From NCBI GenBank assembly GCA_937952155.1, contig CALFYH010000249.1, positions 1 to 10,506 of the forward strand: a stretch of DNA of 10,506 nucleotides, given 5' to 3'. Below the pieces are notes generated by a model. That model had not been told where the DNA came from, searched no databases, and saw only the letters and a list, made by a program, of their open reading frames with translations. This DNA comes from an uncultured Saprospiraceae bacterium (GTDB lineage: Bacteria > Bacteroidota > Bacteroidia > Chitinophagales > Saprospiraceae). Position 1 is the first letter of the stretch, and each line of letters opens with the position of its first letter. Both the position numbers and the translations under genes were made by a program. Below are positions 1 through 6,428 of the stretch, piece after piece.

Positions 1-1
1 A

Positions 2-1132
2 GATGGCCTGAATGTAGTAAGAGCAAATATTGTTAAGTTGAATGGACTTAGCACAGATGAAGAAATGTGTAATAATTCAGCAAGTTTTTTGGTAAATGCT
101 ACTGCAGCAGCTAAAAATAGAGCAGTTTTGGTCGAAGAAGGTACAGGCACTTGGTGTCAATGGTGTCCAAGAGGTGCTGTCTTCATGGACCTTTATGCCA
201 AATACTATCCTAAAACATTTATTCCTATCGCTGTACACAATGGTGTAAATGATCCGATGAAAGTCACAGAATATGATGCTTTCATGGATTTTCCTGGGTT
301 TCCAAACTGTAAAATAAACAGAAATGATTTATTGGATCCATCGGCAAGTGAAGGGCCTTTCCTCAGAGAAATCACAAAATCATCAGTTGCTAATGTCCTA
401 CCTGGTGCAAAATACGATGCAGCAACTAAAACATTGGATGTTTCTACTACTGTAGAATTTTTATCGGACATGAGTGGTGATTTTTATGCCACTTTAGTTT
501 TGACTGAAGATGACGTTAAAGGTACCACATCTGGGTATAATCAATCAAATGCTTATGCTGGTGGAGGAAATGGAGTTATGGGCGGATTTGAATTGTTAGC
601 TAATCCAGTACCAGCCGCACAGATGGTTTATGATCATGTGGCTAGAGCCGTTTCAGGACTAACTTCATCTTCAAGCAATTCTTTTTCTGGCAATTACAAA
701 TCTGGAGATAAAGTAATCCTCAATTTTACATTTAAACTAGGTGGTACTTGGAAGACTGAAAATATGCATATTATTCCGATATTACTTGGTGACTCTGGAT
801 ACCTAAATGCAGCTACTGCTACCTATACTGAGGCAATAGCTACTGGCTTTACGACTGGTACTCACAATACTGTATTGAGTGAGAACAGTGTCAGTATTTA
901 TCCAAATCCAGCTGAAAATGAAACGAATTTAGAGATTTCTCTTCCGAATCCAAGTGAAGTATCTGTCACATTATATCATATCTCTGGTCAAACATTAGCA
1001 AAAAGAGATTATGGAATTTTGAATGGTGATCAAATCCTTCCTATTCCTTTATACAAATTAAATTCAGGTGTATATCTTGTTGAAATTAAAACAAATCAAG
1101 GTAGCAGATTCGAAAAAATAGTTGTAAGATAA
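2..1132 (+). CDS. Omp28-like thioredoxin-fold protein with T9SS type A sorting domain (5' partial)
   Basis: The reading frame is open to the window edge, so the true start and signal peptide lie upstream; the TTG at 38 is only an in-frame codon. Numbering from the first codon in the window, the Omp28-like region begins near residue 40 with an LVEEGTGTWCQWCPRG block carrying a CxxC at residues 52 and 55. It continues with a strand ending AVHNG and a later FPNCKINR segment that sits where thioredoxin folds have their cis-proline loop. A beta-rich, Gly/Ser-rich middle follows. The last ~80 residues form a typical type A sorting domain: SVSIYPNPAENE at its start, a central ISGQ segment, and an LNSGVYLVEI...KIVVR end. 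In this family that domain directs export through the type IX system and surface anchoring. The Omp28-like part is inferred from motif pattern and its substrate is unknown. A strong terminator follows, so this is the last gene of its transcript. Confidence 0.88.
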   Translation, partial: DGLNVVRANIVKLNGLSTDEEMCNNSASFLVNATAAAKNRAVLVEEGTGTWCQWCPRGAVFMDLYAKYYPKTFIPIAVHNGVNDPMKVTEYDAFMDFPGFPNCKINRNDLLDPSASEGPFLREITKSSVANVLPGAKYDAATKTLDVSTTVEFLSDMSGDFYATLVLTEDDVKGTTSGYNQSNAYAGGGNGVMGGFELLANPVPAAQMVYDHVARAVSGLTSSSSNSFSGNYKSGDKVILNFTFKLGGTWKTENMHIIPILLGDSGYLNAATATYTEAIATGFTTGTHNTVLSENSVSIYPNPAENETNLEISLPNPSEVSVTLYHISGQTLAKRDYGILNGDQILPIPLYKLNSGVYLVEIKTNQGSRFEKIVVR

Positions 1133-1152
1133 TAATCTAATATATCACGTTT

Positions 1153-1194
1153 AAAAAACCGGATTGAACAATTGATGTTTATTCCGGTTTTTTT
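1153..1194 (+). terminator. Rho-independent terminator after the Omp28-like gene
   Basis: An 11-bp perfect stem pairs AAAAAACCGGA (1153-1163) with TCCGGTTTTTT (1183-1193). After one T:T mismatch the arms continue through TGAAC/GTTTA (one G:T pair), and a run of seven T ends the right arm. The A-rich left arm means it could also work on the opposite strand. It begins 20 bases after the stop at 1132 and ends only 17 bases before the ubiX start codon. Confidence 0.85.
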
Positions 1195-1211
1195 ATGTAA
1201 GCTTAAATCAA

Positions 1212-1784
1212 ATGTCATTGATAGATAAAAAAATAGTGTTGGCGATTGGTGGATCTAGTGGCTCAATTTATGCCATGAGGTTGATGACAAAATTGGCTAC
1301 CTTGACGGAAAATATATTGACGGCCGTAATAATGTCCGAAAATGCAAAAGTAAATTGGGAATTGGAAATAGGTCAATTTAACAAAGCTGATTGGCCATTT
1401 GATTTTTACACCCAAAATAATTTTAATGCACCATTTGCTTCAGGCTCTGCCAAATATGAAACAATGATCATTTGTCCAAGCTCAATGGGTTTAATTGGAA
1501 GAATAGCGTCGGGTGTATCTGACAATCTTATAACAAGAGCCGCAGATGTCATACTTAAGGAAAGGCGTAAACTAATAGTTGTCCCAAGAGAAGCACCGTA
1601 CAATCTCATTCACTTGCGAAATATGACTACACTAACCGAAGCAGGTGCAATAATTTGTCCAGCATCACCTTCTTTCTATAGCAAACCTGAGACAAAAGAC
1701 CAAATAGTCGATACCGTGGCTGATCGGGTTTTAGATTTGGCAGGAATTCATATCACATCCTATCGTTGGGGAGAAACAGACTGA
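1212..1784 (+). CDS. ubiX: UbiX-family flavin prenyltransferase
   Basis: This 190-residue protein has normal UbiX length. The family joins a dimethylallyl group to reduced FMN, making prenylated FMN, the cofactor of UbiD-type decarboxylases. The N-terminal strand and flavin loop read VLAIGGSSGSIYAMRLM (residues 9-25). A CPSSM segment lies at 88-92, and an RAADVILKERRKLIVVPREAPYN block spans 109-131. Lys116, Arg126, Tyr156 and Arg172 have the same mutual spacing as the residues I recall as catalytic in Pseudomonas UbiX (K129, R139, Y169, R185), so the enzyme looks intact. ATG 1212 gives the family N-terminus directly. The stop is two bases before the proposed ubiD start, implying co-transcription and coupled translation. 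The partner decides the pathway, and menaquinone synthesis is the most likely one. Confidence 0.95.
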   Translation: MSLIDKKIVLAIGGSSGSIYAMRLMTKLATLTENILTAVIMSENAKVNWELEIGQFNKADWPFDFYTQNNFNAPFASGSAKYETMIICPSSMGLIGRIASGVSDNLITRAADVILKERRKLIVVPREAPYNLIHLRNMTTLTEAGAIICPASPSFYSKPETKDQIVDTVADRVLDLAGIHITSYRWGETD

Positions 1785-1786
1785 AT

Positions 1787-3601
1787 ATGTACCAAAATAT
1801 GTGGGACGTCGTCCGAGATCTAGAAAAAAATAACATGCTCATCCGTATTAAGACTTCGGTTGATCCTGATCTGGAAATAGCTGAGATTCACCGACAGATT
1901 TATGATAAACAAGGGCCTGCAATTCTTTTTGAAAAAGTAAAAGGTAGTCCATTTCCTGCATTGTGCAATTTATATGGAACCATTGATAGAACAGATTTTT
2001 TATTTAGGAAGACTATACCGAAAATCAAAAAAGTCATTCAACTAAAAGCAGATCCTAGTGTTTTCTTAAAAAATCCATTAAAATTTCTCTCAGCACCACT
2101 TACTGCACTGATGGCCTTGCCTATGAGATCATACATTGGTAGCCCTTCAATGTATGCTAGAACTACCATAGATCAGCTACCAATGATAAAATCATGGCCA
2201 ATGGATGGCGGTGCATTTATCACTCTACCACAAGTATTTACTTTGCCTCCAGGGAGTAAAAACCCAATGGAATCGAATATCGGTATGTATAGAATACAAT
2301 TATCTGGCAATGAATATATTCAAAACGAAGAAATAGGCCTTCATTACCAATTGCACAGAGGAATTGGTGTACATCATGAAGCGTATAACAGAAGCAACGA
2401 ACCATTTAAGTGCTCCCTTTTTGTAGGTGGATTACCATCTCATGCTTTTTCAGCTATTATGCCAATGCCTGAAGGTATATCCGAACTCACCTTTGCAGGA
2501 ATGCTTGCAGGCAAAAGATTCAGATATCAATTTGATGATATGGGACATTTCATCTCATCAGATGCCGATTTCGTAATCACGGGCACAATTTTAAAAGGTA
2601 TAAAAAAACCAGAAGGACCATTTGGTGATCACCTTGGTTATTATAGTTTGGAGCACGATTTTCCGGTAATGAAAGTAGATCGTGTTTACCATCGAAAAGA
2701 TCCGATTTGGCACTTTACAGTAGTTGGTAGGCCACCACAAGAAGATTCGAGCTTTGGGTATCTTATTCACAAATTGGTAGAAGATTTGACTGAGAAGGAA
2801 TTTCCTGGTGTAAAGGAGATTCATGCTGTCGATGCTGCGGGCGTTCATCCGTTGTTGGTAGCTATTGGGCAAGAGCGTTATATGCCATTTCGAGATAAAA
2901 AACCAGAAGAGATATTAACGATAGCTAACAGAATCTTAGGGTCGGGGCAAACTTCTTTAGCAAAATATTTGATCATAGCGGCTTATGGAGATGATCCTAA
3001 TCTCCGCACAACAAATCTTGATCACTTTTTTACCCATTTTTTGGAAAGAGTTGATTGGACAAGAGACTTGCATTTCCACACTAAAACAACGATAGACACT
3101 TTGGATTATTCTGGTGACGATTGGAATGGTGGATCTAAAGTTGTGATGGCTTGTAGAGGCGATAAGATTAGGAATCTTTCTGAAATGAAACCTGACATTG
3201 GCCCTAATGACTTAATACAACAATCAGTGGTGGTTAGAAAAGGAATTTTAGGATTGTCTATTGGGAAATTCACTACATACAGTGACGCTGAAAAGCAATT
3301 CGAGCATTTGACAAATTATTTATCTACAATTTCGCTCGATGGTTTTCCTTTGATTGTAATTGGCGACGACCCAGAATTTCTAGCTAAAGACTTGAACAAC
3401 TTTCTTTGGGCTACTTTTACAAGATCAAACCCGTCACATGATATCTATGGTGTACAAAGCTTTGTTTCGCATAAACATTGGGGCTGTAATGGAAGTCTTA
3501 TCATAGATGCTCGCAAAAAACCGCATCATGCACCTGAATTAGTTCCAGATCCTAATATAGTAAAAACAGTGACGGAATCATTAAAAAAGTGGAATTTTTA
3601 A
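1787..3601 (+). CDS. ubiD: UbiD-family decarboxylase, long menaquinone-type
   Basis: This is a 604-residue prenyl-FMN-dependent aromatic acid decarboxylase. Active-site landmarks are all present. The metal/cofactor site is Asn164 and Arg169 (SNIGMYR), His190 (LHRG) and Glu233 (SELTFAG). The proton-relay site is EGPFGDHLGYY with Glu276 and Asp281; Asp in the last position also occurs in Escherichia coli UbiD. Spacing matches the known UbiD/Fdc1 pattern closely. The protein is about 100 residues longer than E. coli UbiD, like the ~600-residue forms assigned to the futalosine menaquinone route, where the substrate is a 1,4-dihydroxy-6-naphthoate derivative. That assignment is inference; no other mqn gene is in the window. 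ATG 1787 is preferred: it follows the ubiX stop by two bases and has a GGGGAGA tract about 12 bases upstream. The frame stays open upstream into ubiX, and ATG 1799 is another candidate. Confidence 0.93.
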   Translation: MYQNMWDVVRDLEKNNMLIRIKTSVDPDLEIAEIHRQIYDKQGPAILFEKVKGSPFPALCNLYGTIDRTDFLFRKTIPKIKKVIQLKADPSVFLKNPLKFLSAPLTALMALPMRSYIGSPSMYARTTIDQLPMIKSWPMDGGAFITLPQVFTLPPGSKNPMESNIGMYRIQLSGNEYIQNEEIGLHYQLHRGIGVHHEAYNRSNEPFKCSLFVGGLPSHAFSAIMPMPEGISELTFAGMLAGKRFRYQFDDMGHFISSDADFVITGTILKGIKKPEGPFGDHLGYYSLEHDFPVMKVDRVYHRKDPIWHFTVVGRPPQEDSSFGYLIHKLVEDLTEKEFPGVKEIHAVDAAGVHPLLVAIGQERYMPFRDKKPEEILTIANRILGSGQTSLAKYLIIAAYGDDPNLRTTNLDHFFTHFLERVDWTRDLHFHTKTTIDTLDYSGDDWNGGSKVVMACRGDKIRNLSEMKPDIGPNDLIQQSVVVRKGILGLSIGKFTTYSDAEKQFEHLTNYLSTISLDGFPLIVIGDDPEFLAKDLNNFLWATFTRSNPSHDIYGVQSFVSHKHWGCNGSLIIDARKKPHHAPELVPDPNIVKTVTESLKKWNF

Positions 3602-3622
3602 TAACCTCATTAGATTTTCAAT

Positions 3623-3630
3623 TACATTTG
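3623..3630 (+). promoter_or_regulatory. Possible Bacteroidota -7 element upstream of the 3648 gene
   Basis: TACATTTG matches the Bacteroidota -7 consensus TAnnTTTG. Transcription would start near 3636, leaving a leader of about 12 bases before ATG 3648. No clear TTTG-type -33 element is visible at the usual distance, so the gene may instead be read through from ubiD. Confidence 0.3.
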
Positions 3631-3647
3631 CATTAAAATAAAAGAAT

Positions 3648-4082
3648 ATGACTCTCAAGCAATTAATACAGTTAGAAGATAAAGCCAAAGAAGTTTGGGT
3701 TATAAGTCCTACCCTACATTATGATGTTGCTAACAAAGATTTCTCTGAATTAGTCAGCGTAAATTTGGGACAAAAAACCAAATACAAATACATCGTACCC
3801 GCTTCAAAAGAAATTAATGAACACATAGATTTGTATAAAAATATTTATGGACTAAGTGAAGCTGAAATCCAGCAAAACTTCCTAATTCTTGCGGAAGCAG
3901 ATTTTCTTCCTTTTATGATGGAAATCGGTATTTACGAAGGCAATAGTGATGATTGTGTGGCATGTGCTGCGCCTGGGTTGGAAGATGGTGATGATGTCAT
4001 CAAGTTTTCTAAAAAGACATCACAAAATATGGCTCAAAGTTTCAAAACCATTTGGAAGAAATATAAAAGAGTAGAAATCTGA
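3648..4082 (+). CDS. Conserved-looking small protein of unknown function
   Basis: This 144-residue soluble protein has no signal peptide or membrane segment. I do not recognise its family with confidence. A predicted helix (residues 1-14) leads to a strand, EVWVISPTLHYDV, followed by more alternation of strands and helices. These include KYKYIVPASKEI, which reads like a small Rossmann-type alpha/beta domain. Similar strand patterns (a xVWVI start and a later KYxYIVP) occur in regulatory or sensor half-domains of PLD/TrmB-like proteins, but that is only a resemblance. An unusual DDCVACAAPGLEDGDD stretch near residues 100-115 has two cysteines in CxxC spacing among acidic residues. The C-terminus is basic (KTIWKKYKR). 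It starts 46 bases after ubiD and ends two bases from the convergent pyrF stop. Codon use resembles its neighbours, so it is probably a real gene. Confidence 0.75.
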   Translation: MTLKQLIQLEDKAKEVWVISPTLHYDVANKDFSELVSVNLGQKTKYKYIVPASKEINEHIDLYKNIYGLSEAEIQQNFLILAEADFLPFMMEIGIYEGNSDDCVACAAPGLEDGDDVIKFSKKTSQNMAQSFKTIWKKYKRVEI

Positions 4083-4084
4083 GA

Positions 4085-4894
4085 TTATAAATCAGCTGAT
4101 TCTATCATTTTGTTCTTTACTTCAATTGCTTTTGCTCGAATTTTTTCTTGAAAGTCTAAGCCATTTCCAGCATAGATGATTTCTCTTGACGAATTGATCA
4201 AAAGACCAATTTCGTCATTACGTCCATGATTTATTACTGAACTTAGATCACCACCTTGTGCTCCGACACCCGGCACTAAAAAGAAATATTCATCAGCAAT
4301 CTGTCTAATTGACCTAAAAGCTTCTGGATGCGTGGCACCTATGACAAACATTAGATTATCAGGATTGCCCCAAGTCTGCGCCTTCATGATTACATTTTCG
4401 TGCAGCATTTTTCCAGTACTGTCAGAAATATTTTGAAAATCGGCACTACCTTCATTTGAAGTCAAGCCCAATAAAATTACCCATTTTGATGTGAATTCTA
4501 GAAATGGCATGACAGAATCTGAACCCATATAAGGTGCTACAGTAACAGCATCAAAATCAAAATATTCAAAATATGTCTTGGCGTACATTTTACTGGTATT
4601 ACCGATATCGCCTCTTTTCGCATCGGCGATTGTAAATATATTTTGGGGTATAATTTGCATAGTTTTTTCCAATGAAGTCCAGCCTTTTGGACCTAAGCTC
4701 TCATAGAATGCAATGTTAGGTTTGTAAGCGACACAAAGGTCTGATGTCGCCTCGATGACCGCTTTATTAAATTCATAAATAGGATCATCGTATTGCAATA
4801 AATGTGGAGGAATCTTAGTGATATCGGTATCTAAGCCTACACACAGAAAACTCTTTTTAGCCTTTATTTGATTTACTAATTCAGCCTTTGTCAT
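4085..4894 (-). CDS. pyrF: Orotidine 5'-phosphate decarboxylase
   Basis: This enzyme converts orotidine monophosphate to UMP, the last step of de novo pyrimidine synthesis, in the cytoplasm. The 269-residue length and sequence match the longer, type 2 PyrF group. Visible landmarks are CVGLDTD (residues 18-24) on the first strand, AYKPN with Lys58, and the catalytic block DAKRGDIG at 91-98, which carries the Asp-Lys-Asp triad residues. The phosphate-binding loop is PGVGAQGGDL (208-217), followed by an NSSREIIYA segment. The barrel appears complete. Its ATG (4894-4892) overlaps the stop of the upstream NifU-domain gene in an ATGA arrangement, so the two are probably translationally coupled. It is the last gene of a minus-strand run starting with mrp. 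Its stop is two bases from the convergent gene's stop, with no obvious terminator between them. Confidence 0.96.
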   Translation of the reverse strand: MTKAELVNQIKAKKSFLCVGLDTDITKIPPHLLQYDDPIYEFNKAVIEATSDLCVAYKPNIAFYESLGPKGWTSLEKTMQIIPQNIFTIADAKRGDIGNTSKMYAKTYFEYFDFDAVTVAPYMGSDSVMPFLEFTSKWVILLGLTSNEGSADFQNISDSTGKMLHENVIMKAQTWGNPDNLMFVIGATHPEAFRSIRQIADEYFFLVPGVGAQGGDLSSVINHGRNDEIGLLINSSREIIYAGNGLDFQEKIRAKAIEVKNKMIESADL

Positions 4895-5154
4895 ACTGCA
4901 TGATATCCGTTTAATGCTTCTATACCTTTGATTTCAGGTATCTTCGATTTGATGGCTTGTTCTACACCGGCCTTCATTGTCATTGCAGACATAGCGCAGT
5001 GCTCACAATTGCCTACCCATTTTATTCGAACCATCAGGTCATCCGTTACCTCTACCAATTCAATATTGCCACCATCTACTGCGAGGTGCGGCCTTATTTC
5101 TTCCAAAGCTTTGTCCACTCTGTCGAAAATTTCTGAATGTAATGCTGAGATCAT
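4891..5154 (-). CDS. NifU C-terminal-domain (Nfu-type) Fe-S scaffold protein
   Basis: This 87-residue protein consists only of the Nfu domain, which in this family binds an iron-sulfur cluster between subunits and passes it to target proteins. Visible hallmarks are the N-terminal helix VDKALEEIRPHLAVDGGNIEL with the conserved DGG at 27-29, and the cluster ligands in GNCEHCAMSAMTMK (Cys50 and Cys53). The usual helix, GVEQAIKSKIPEI, follows. There is no A-type domain as in E. coli NfuA, so it is the short form. It lies 46 bases downstream of mrp, another Fe-S carrier, and overlaps pyrF by four bases. The pairing with mrp supports a role in cluster delivery; the specific clients are unknown. Confidence 0.93.
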   Translation of the reverse strand: MISALHSEIFDRVDKALEEIRPHLAVDGGNIELVEVTDDLMVRIKWVGNCEHCAMSAMTMKAGVEQAIKSKIPEIKGIEALNGYHAV

Positions 5155-5200
5155 TATTTATATTTAATAAAAATTTTTCAATTATCAATATGTGCTGAAT

Positions 5201-6289
5201 CTAAGATTGAACCTTAACAATTCGGGTAGGCTCACTCAATTCATTTCTTTTTTGAATTTGGTGGACTGTATTTTGGGCCATTTTTGAAAATATACCTGAT
5301 AAAATATGGCCTTGTTGTGCTGCAGCTGGAAGCCCCATATCTCCCGCTTCTCTCACACTTTGCACAAGTGGTATTTGCGCCAAAATAGTTGACTCGGCGA
5401 GTCTTGCCAATTGCTCTCCGCCACCTTTACCAAACAAGTAATATTTGTTATCGGGCAATTCTTCCGGAGTAAACCAACTCATATTTTCGACAACTCCGAG
5501 TATCGGTACATTTACATTTGGTAACAAAAACATATTCATCGCTTTGACAGCGTCAATTACTGCCACTTCCTGCGGCGTAGTCACCATTATTGCACCAGTA
5601 ACTGGCACAGTTTGTACAAGTGTGAGTTGAATGTCTCCCGTACCTGGCGGTAAATCAATAACCAAAAAATCAAGTTCTGGCCAAAGACAATCTTGAATAA
5701 ACTGACGCAGCAATCCACCCAATCTCGGCCCTCTGAGCACTACGGCTTGTTCTGGTTCGACTATAAATCCAATAGATATTACATTAACACCATGCGCTTT
5801 GAGTGGAATCAACTTGTGTTTGCCATATAATAATTCCACTTTAGGACGCTGCCCACTTAGCCCCATCATCGTAGGAATCGATGGTCCATACAAGTCGGCA
5901 TCTATTAGTCCCACTTTATAACCTAGGTTGGCCAAGGATACAGCCAGATTTACTGAAACAGTAGATTTTCCTACGCCACCTTTACCGGATGCAACTGCTA
6001 TAATATTTTTTACTTGTGGCAACACAGAATCTCCAGCCTCTGAATCTCCCGAAATCTTCAAGTGGATATGTACCTGAGCTTGTGGAAAAACCTTTGAAAT
6101 TTCTTCCATACAAGCAAAATTCAAGGCCGATTTTAGTTCACTATCATTGGTTTTCAAGACTATTGAGAAATAAATATTTGGCTCTTCTACTCTAAAATCT
6201 TCAACCATCTTTGCCGAAATAATATCCTGCCCACTTTTGGGATCCTTGACTCTTCTCAAAGCATTTACGACCGCATTATGATCAATCAC
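5201..6289 (-). CDS. mrp: Mrp/ApbC-family P-loop ATPase, Fe-S cluster carrier
   Basis: This 362-residue protein is a cytoplasmic MinD/ParA-type ATPase that binds and transfers iron-sulfur clusters. An N-terminal DUF59-type domain (VVNALRRVKDPKSGQDI) covers about residues 1-80. The ATPase follows, with the deviant Walker A GKGGVGKST at 102-110, DADLYGPS at 130-137, and the Walker B-like VIDLPPGTGD at 210-219. Where many Mrp proteins carry a CPxC cluster-binding motif after VENMS, this one reads ENMSWFTPEELPDNKYY (from residue 268) with no cysteine pair, a form I associate with Bacteroidota homologues. GTG 6289 is chosen because it puts the family N-terminus (M-I-D-H-N-A-V-V-N-A-L) right at the start and fits a promoter element at 6312-6319. 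ATG 6331 and ATG 6361 would add 14 or 24 atypical residues. It heads the probable mrp-nfu-pyrF operon. Confidence 0.9.
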   Translation of the reverse strand: MIDHNAVVNALRRVKDPKSGQDIISAKMVEDFRVEEPNIYFSIVLKTNDSELKSALNFACMEEISKVFPQAQVHIHLKISGDSEAGDSVLPQVKNIIAVASGKGGVGKSTVSVNLAVSLANLGYKVGLIDADLYGPSIPTMMGLSGQRPKVELLYGKHKLIPLKAHGVNVISIGFIVEPEQAVVLRGPRLGGLLRQFIQDCLWPELDFLVIDLPPGTGDIQLTLVQTVPVTGAIMVTTPQEVAVIDAVKAMNMFLLPNVNVPILGVVENMSWFTPEELPDNKYYLFGKGGGEQLARLAESTILAQIPLVQSVREAGDMGLPAAAQQGHILSGIFSKMAQNTVHQIQKRNELSEPTRIVKVQS

Positions 6290-6311
6290 TTCAGTATAAT
6301 TTATATATAAA

Positions 6312-6319
6312 CAAACATA
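6312..6319 (-). promoter_or_regulatory. Candidate -7 element for mrp
   Basis: Read on the minus strand, these bases are TATGTTTG, an exact match to TAnnTTTG. A transcript starting near 6306 would leave about 17 bases before GTG 6289. If translation began at ATG 6331 or 6361, this element would fall inside the coding region. No convincing -33 box was found. Confidence 0.4.
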
Positions 6320-6361
6320 CACTAAATTCATTTTATGTGATAAATGTTCACTTAAATGCAA

Positions 6362-6379
6362 AGTAATCTCAATATTACT
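6362..6379. repeat. Short inverted repeat in the mrp/ribF divergent region
   Basis: AGTAAT and ATTACT form perfect 6-bp arms separated by six bases, between the two divergent genes and just upstream of the ribF -7 candidate. It could be an operator for either gene, but arms this short arise often by chance in AT-rich DNA. Confidence 0.2.
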
Positions 6380-6389
6380 ACAAAATGAT

Positions 6390-6397
6390 TAATTTTG
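6390..6397 (+). promoter_or_regulatory. Candidate -7 element for the ribF fusion gene
   Basis: TAATTTTG matches TAnnTTTG exactly. A start near 6403 would give a leader of roughly 26 bases before ATG 6429. No clear -33 element is visible. The leader is too short for an FMN riboswitch and none is seen. Confidence 0.45.
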
Positions 6398-6428
6398 CAC
6401 CCAAATAGCACTGTTTCGACCGCAATCC

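Noticed and set aside
4090..4101. Perfect 12-bp palindrome AATCAGCTGATT between the convergent genes.
   Set aside because: It lies inside the 3' end of pyrF, has no loop to form a terminator stem, and is short enough to occur by chance.
6290..6428. FMN riboswitch upstream of ribF.
   Set aside because: The region between the divergent genes is only 139 bases, the likely leader is about 26 bases, and none of the conserved FMN-aptamer elements is visible.
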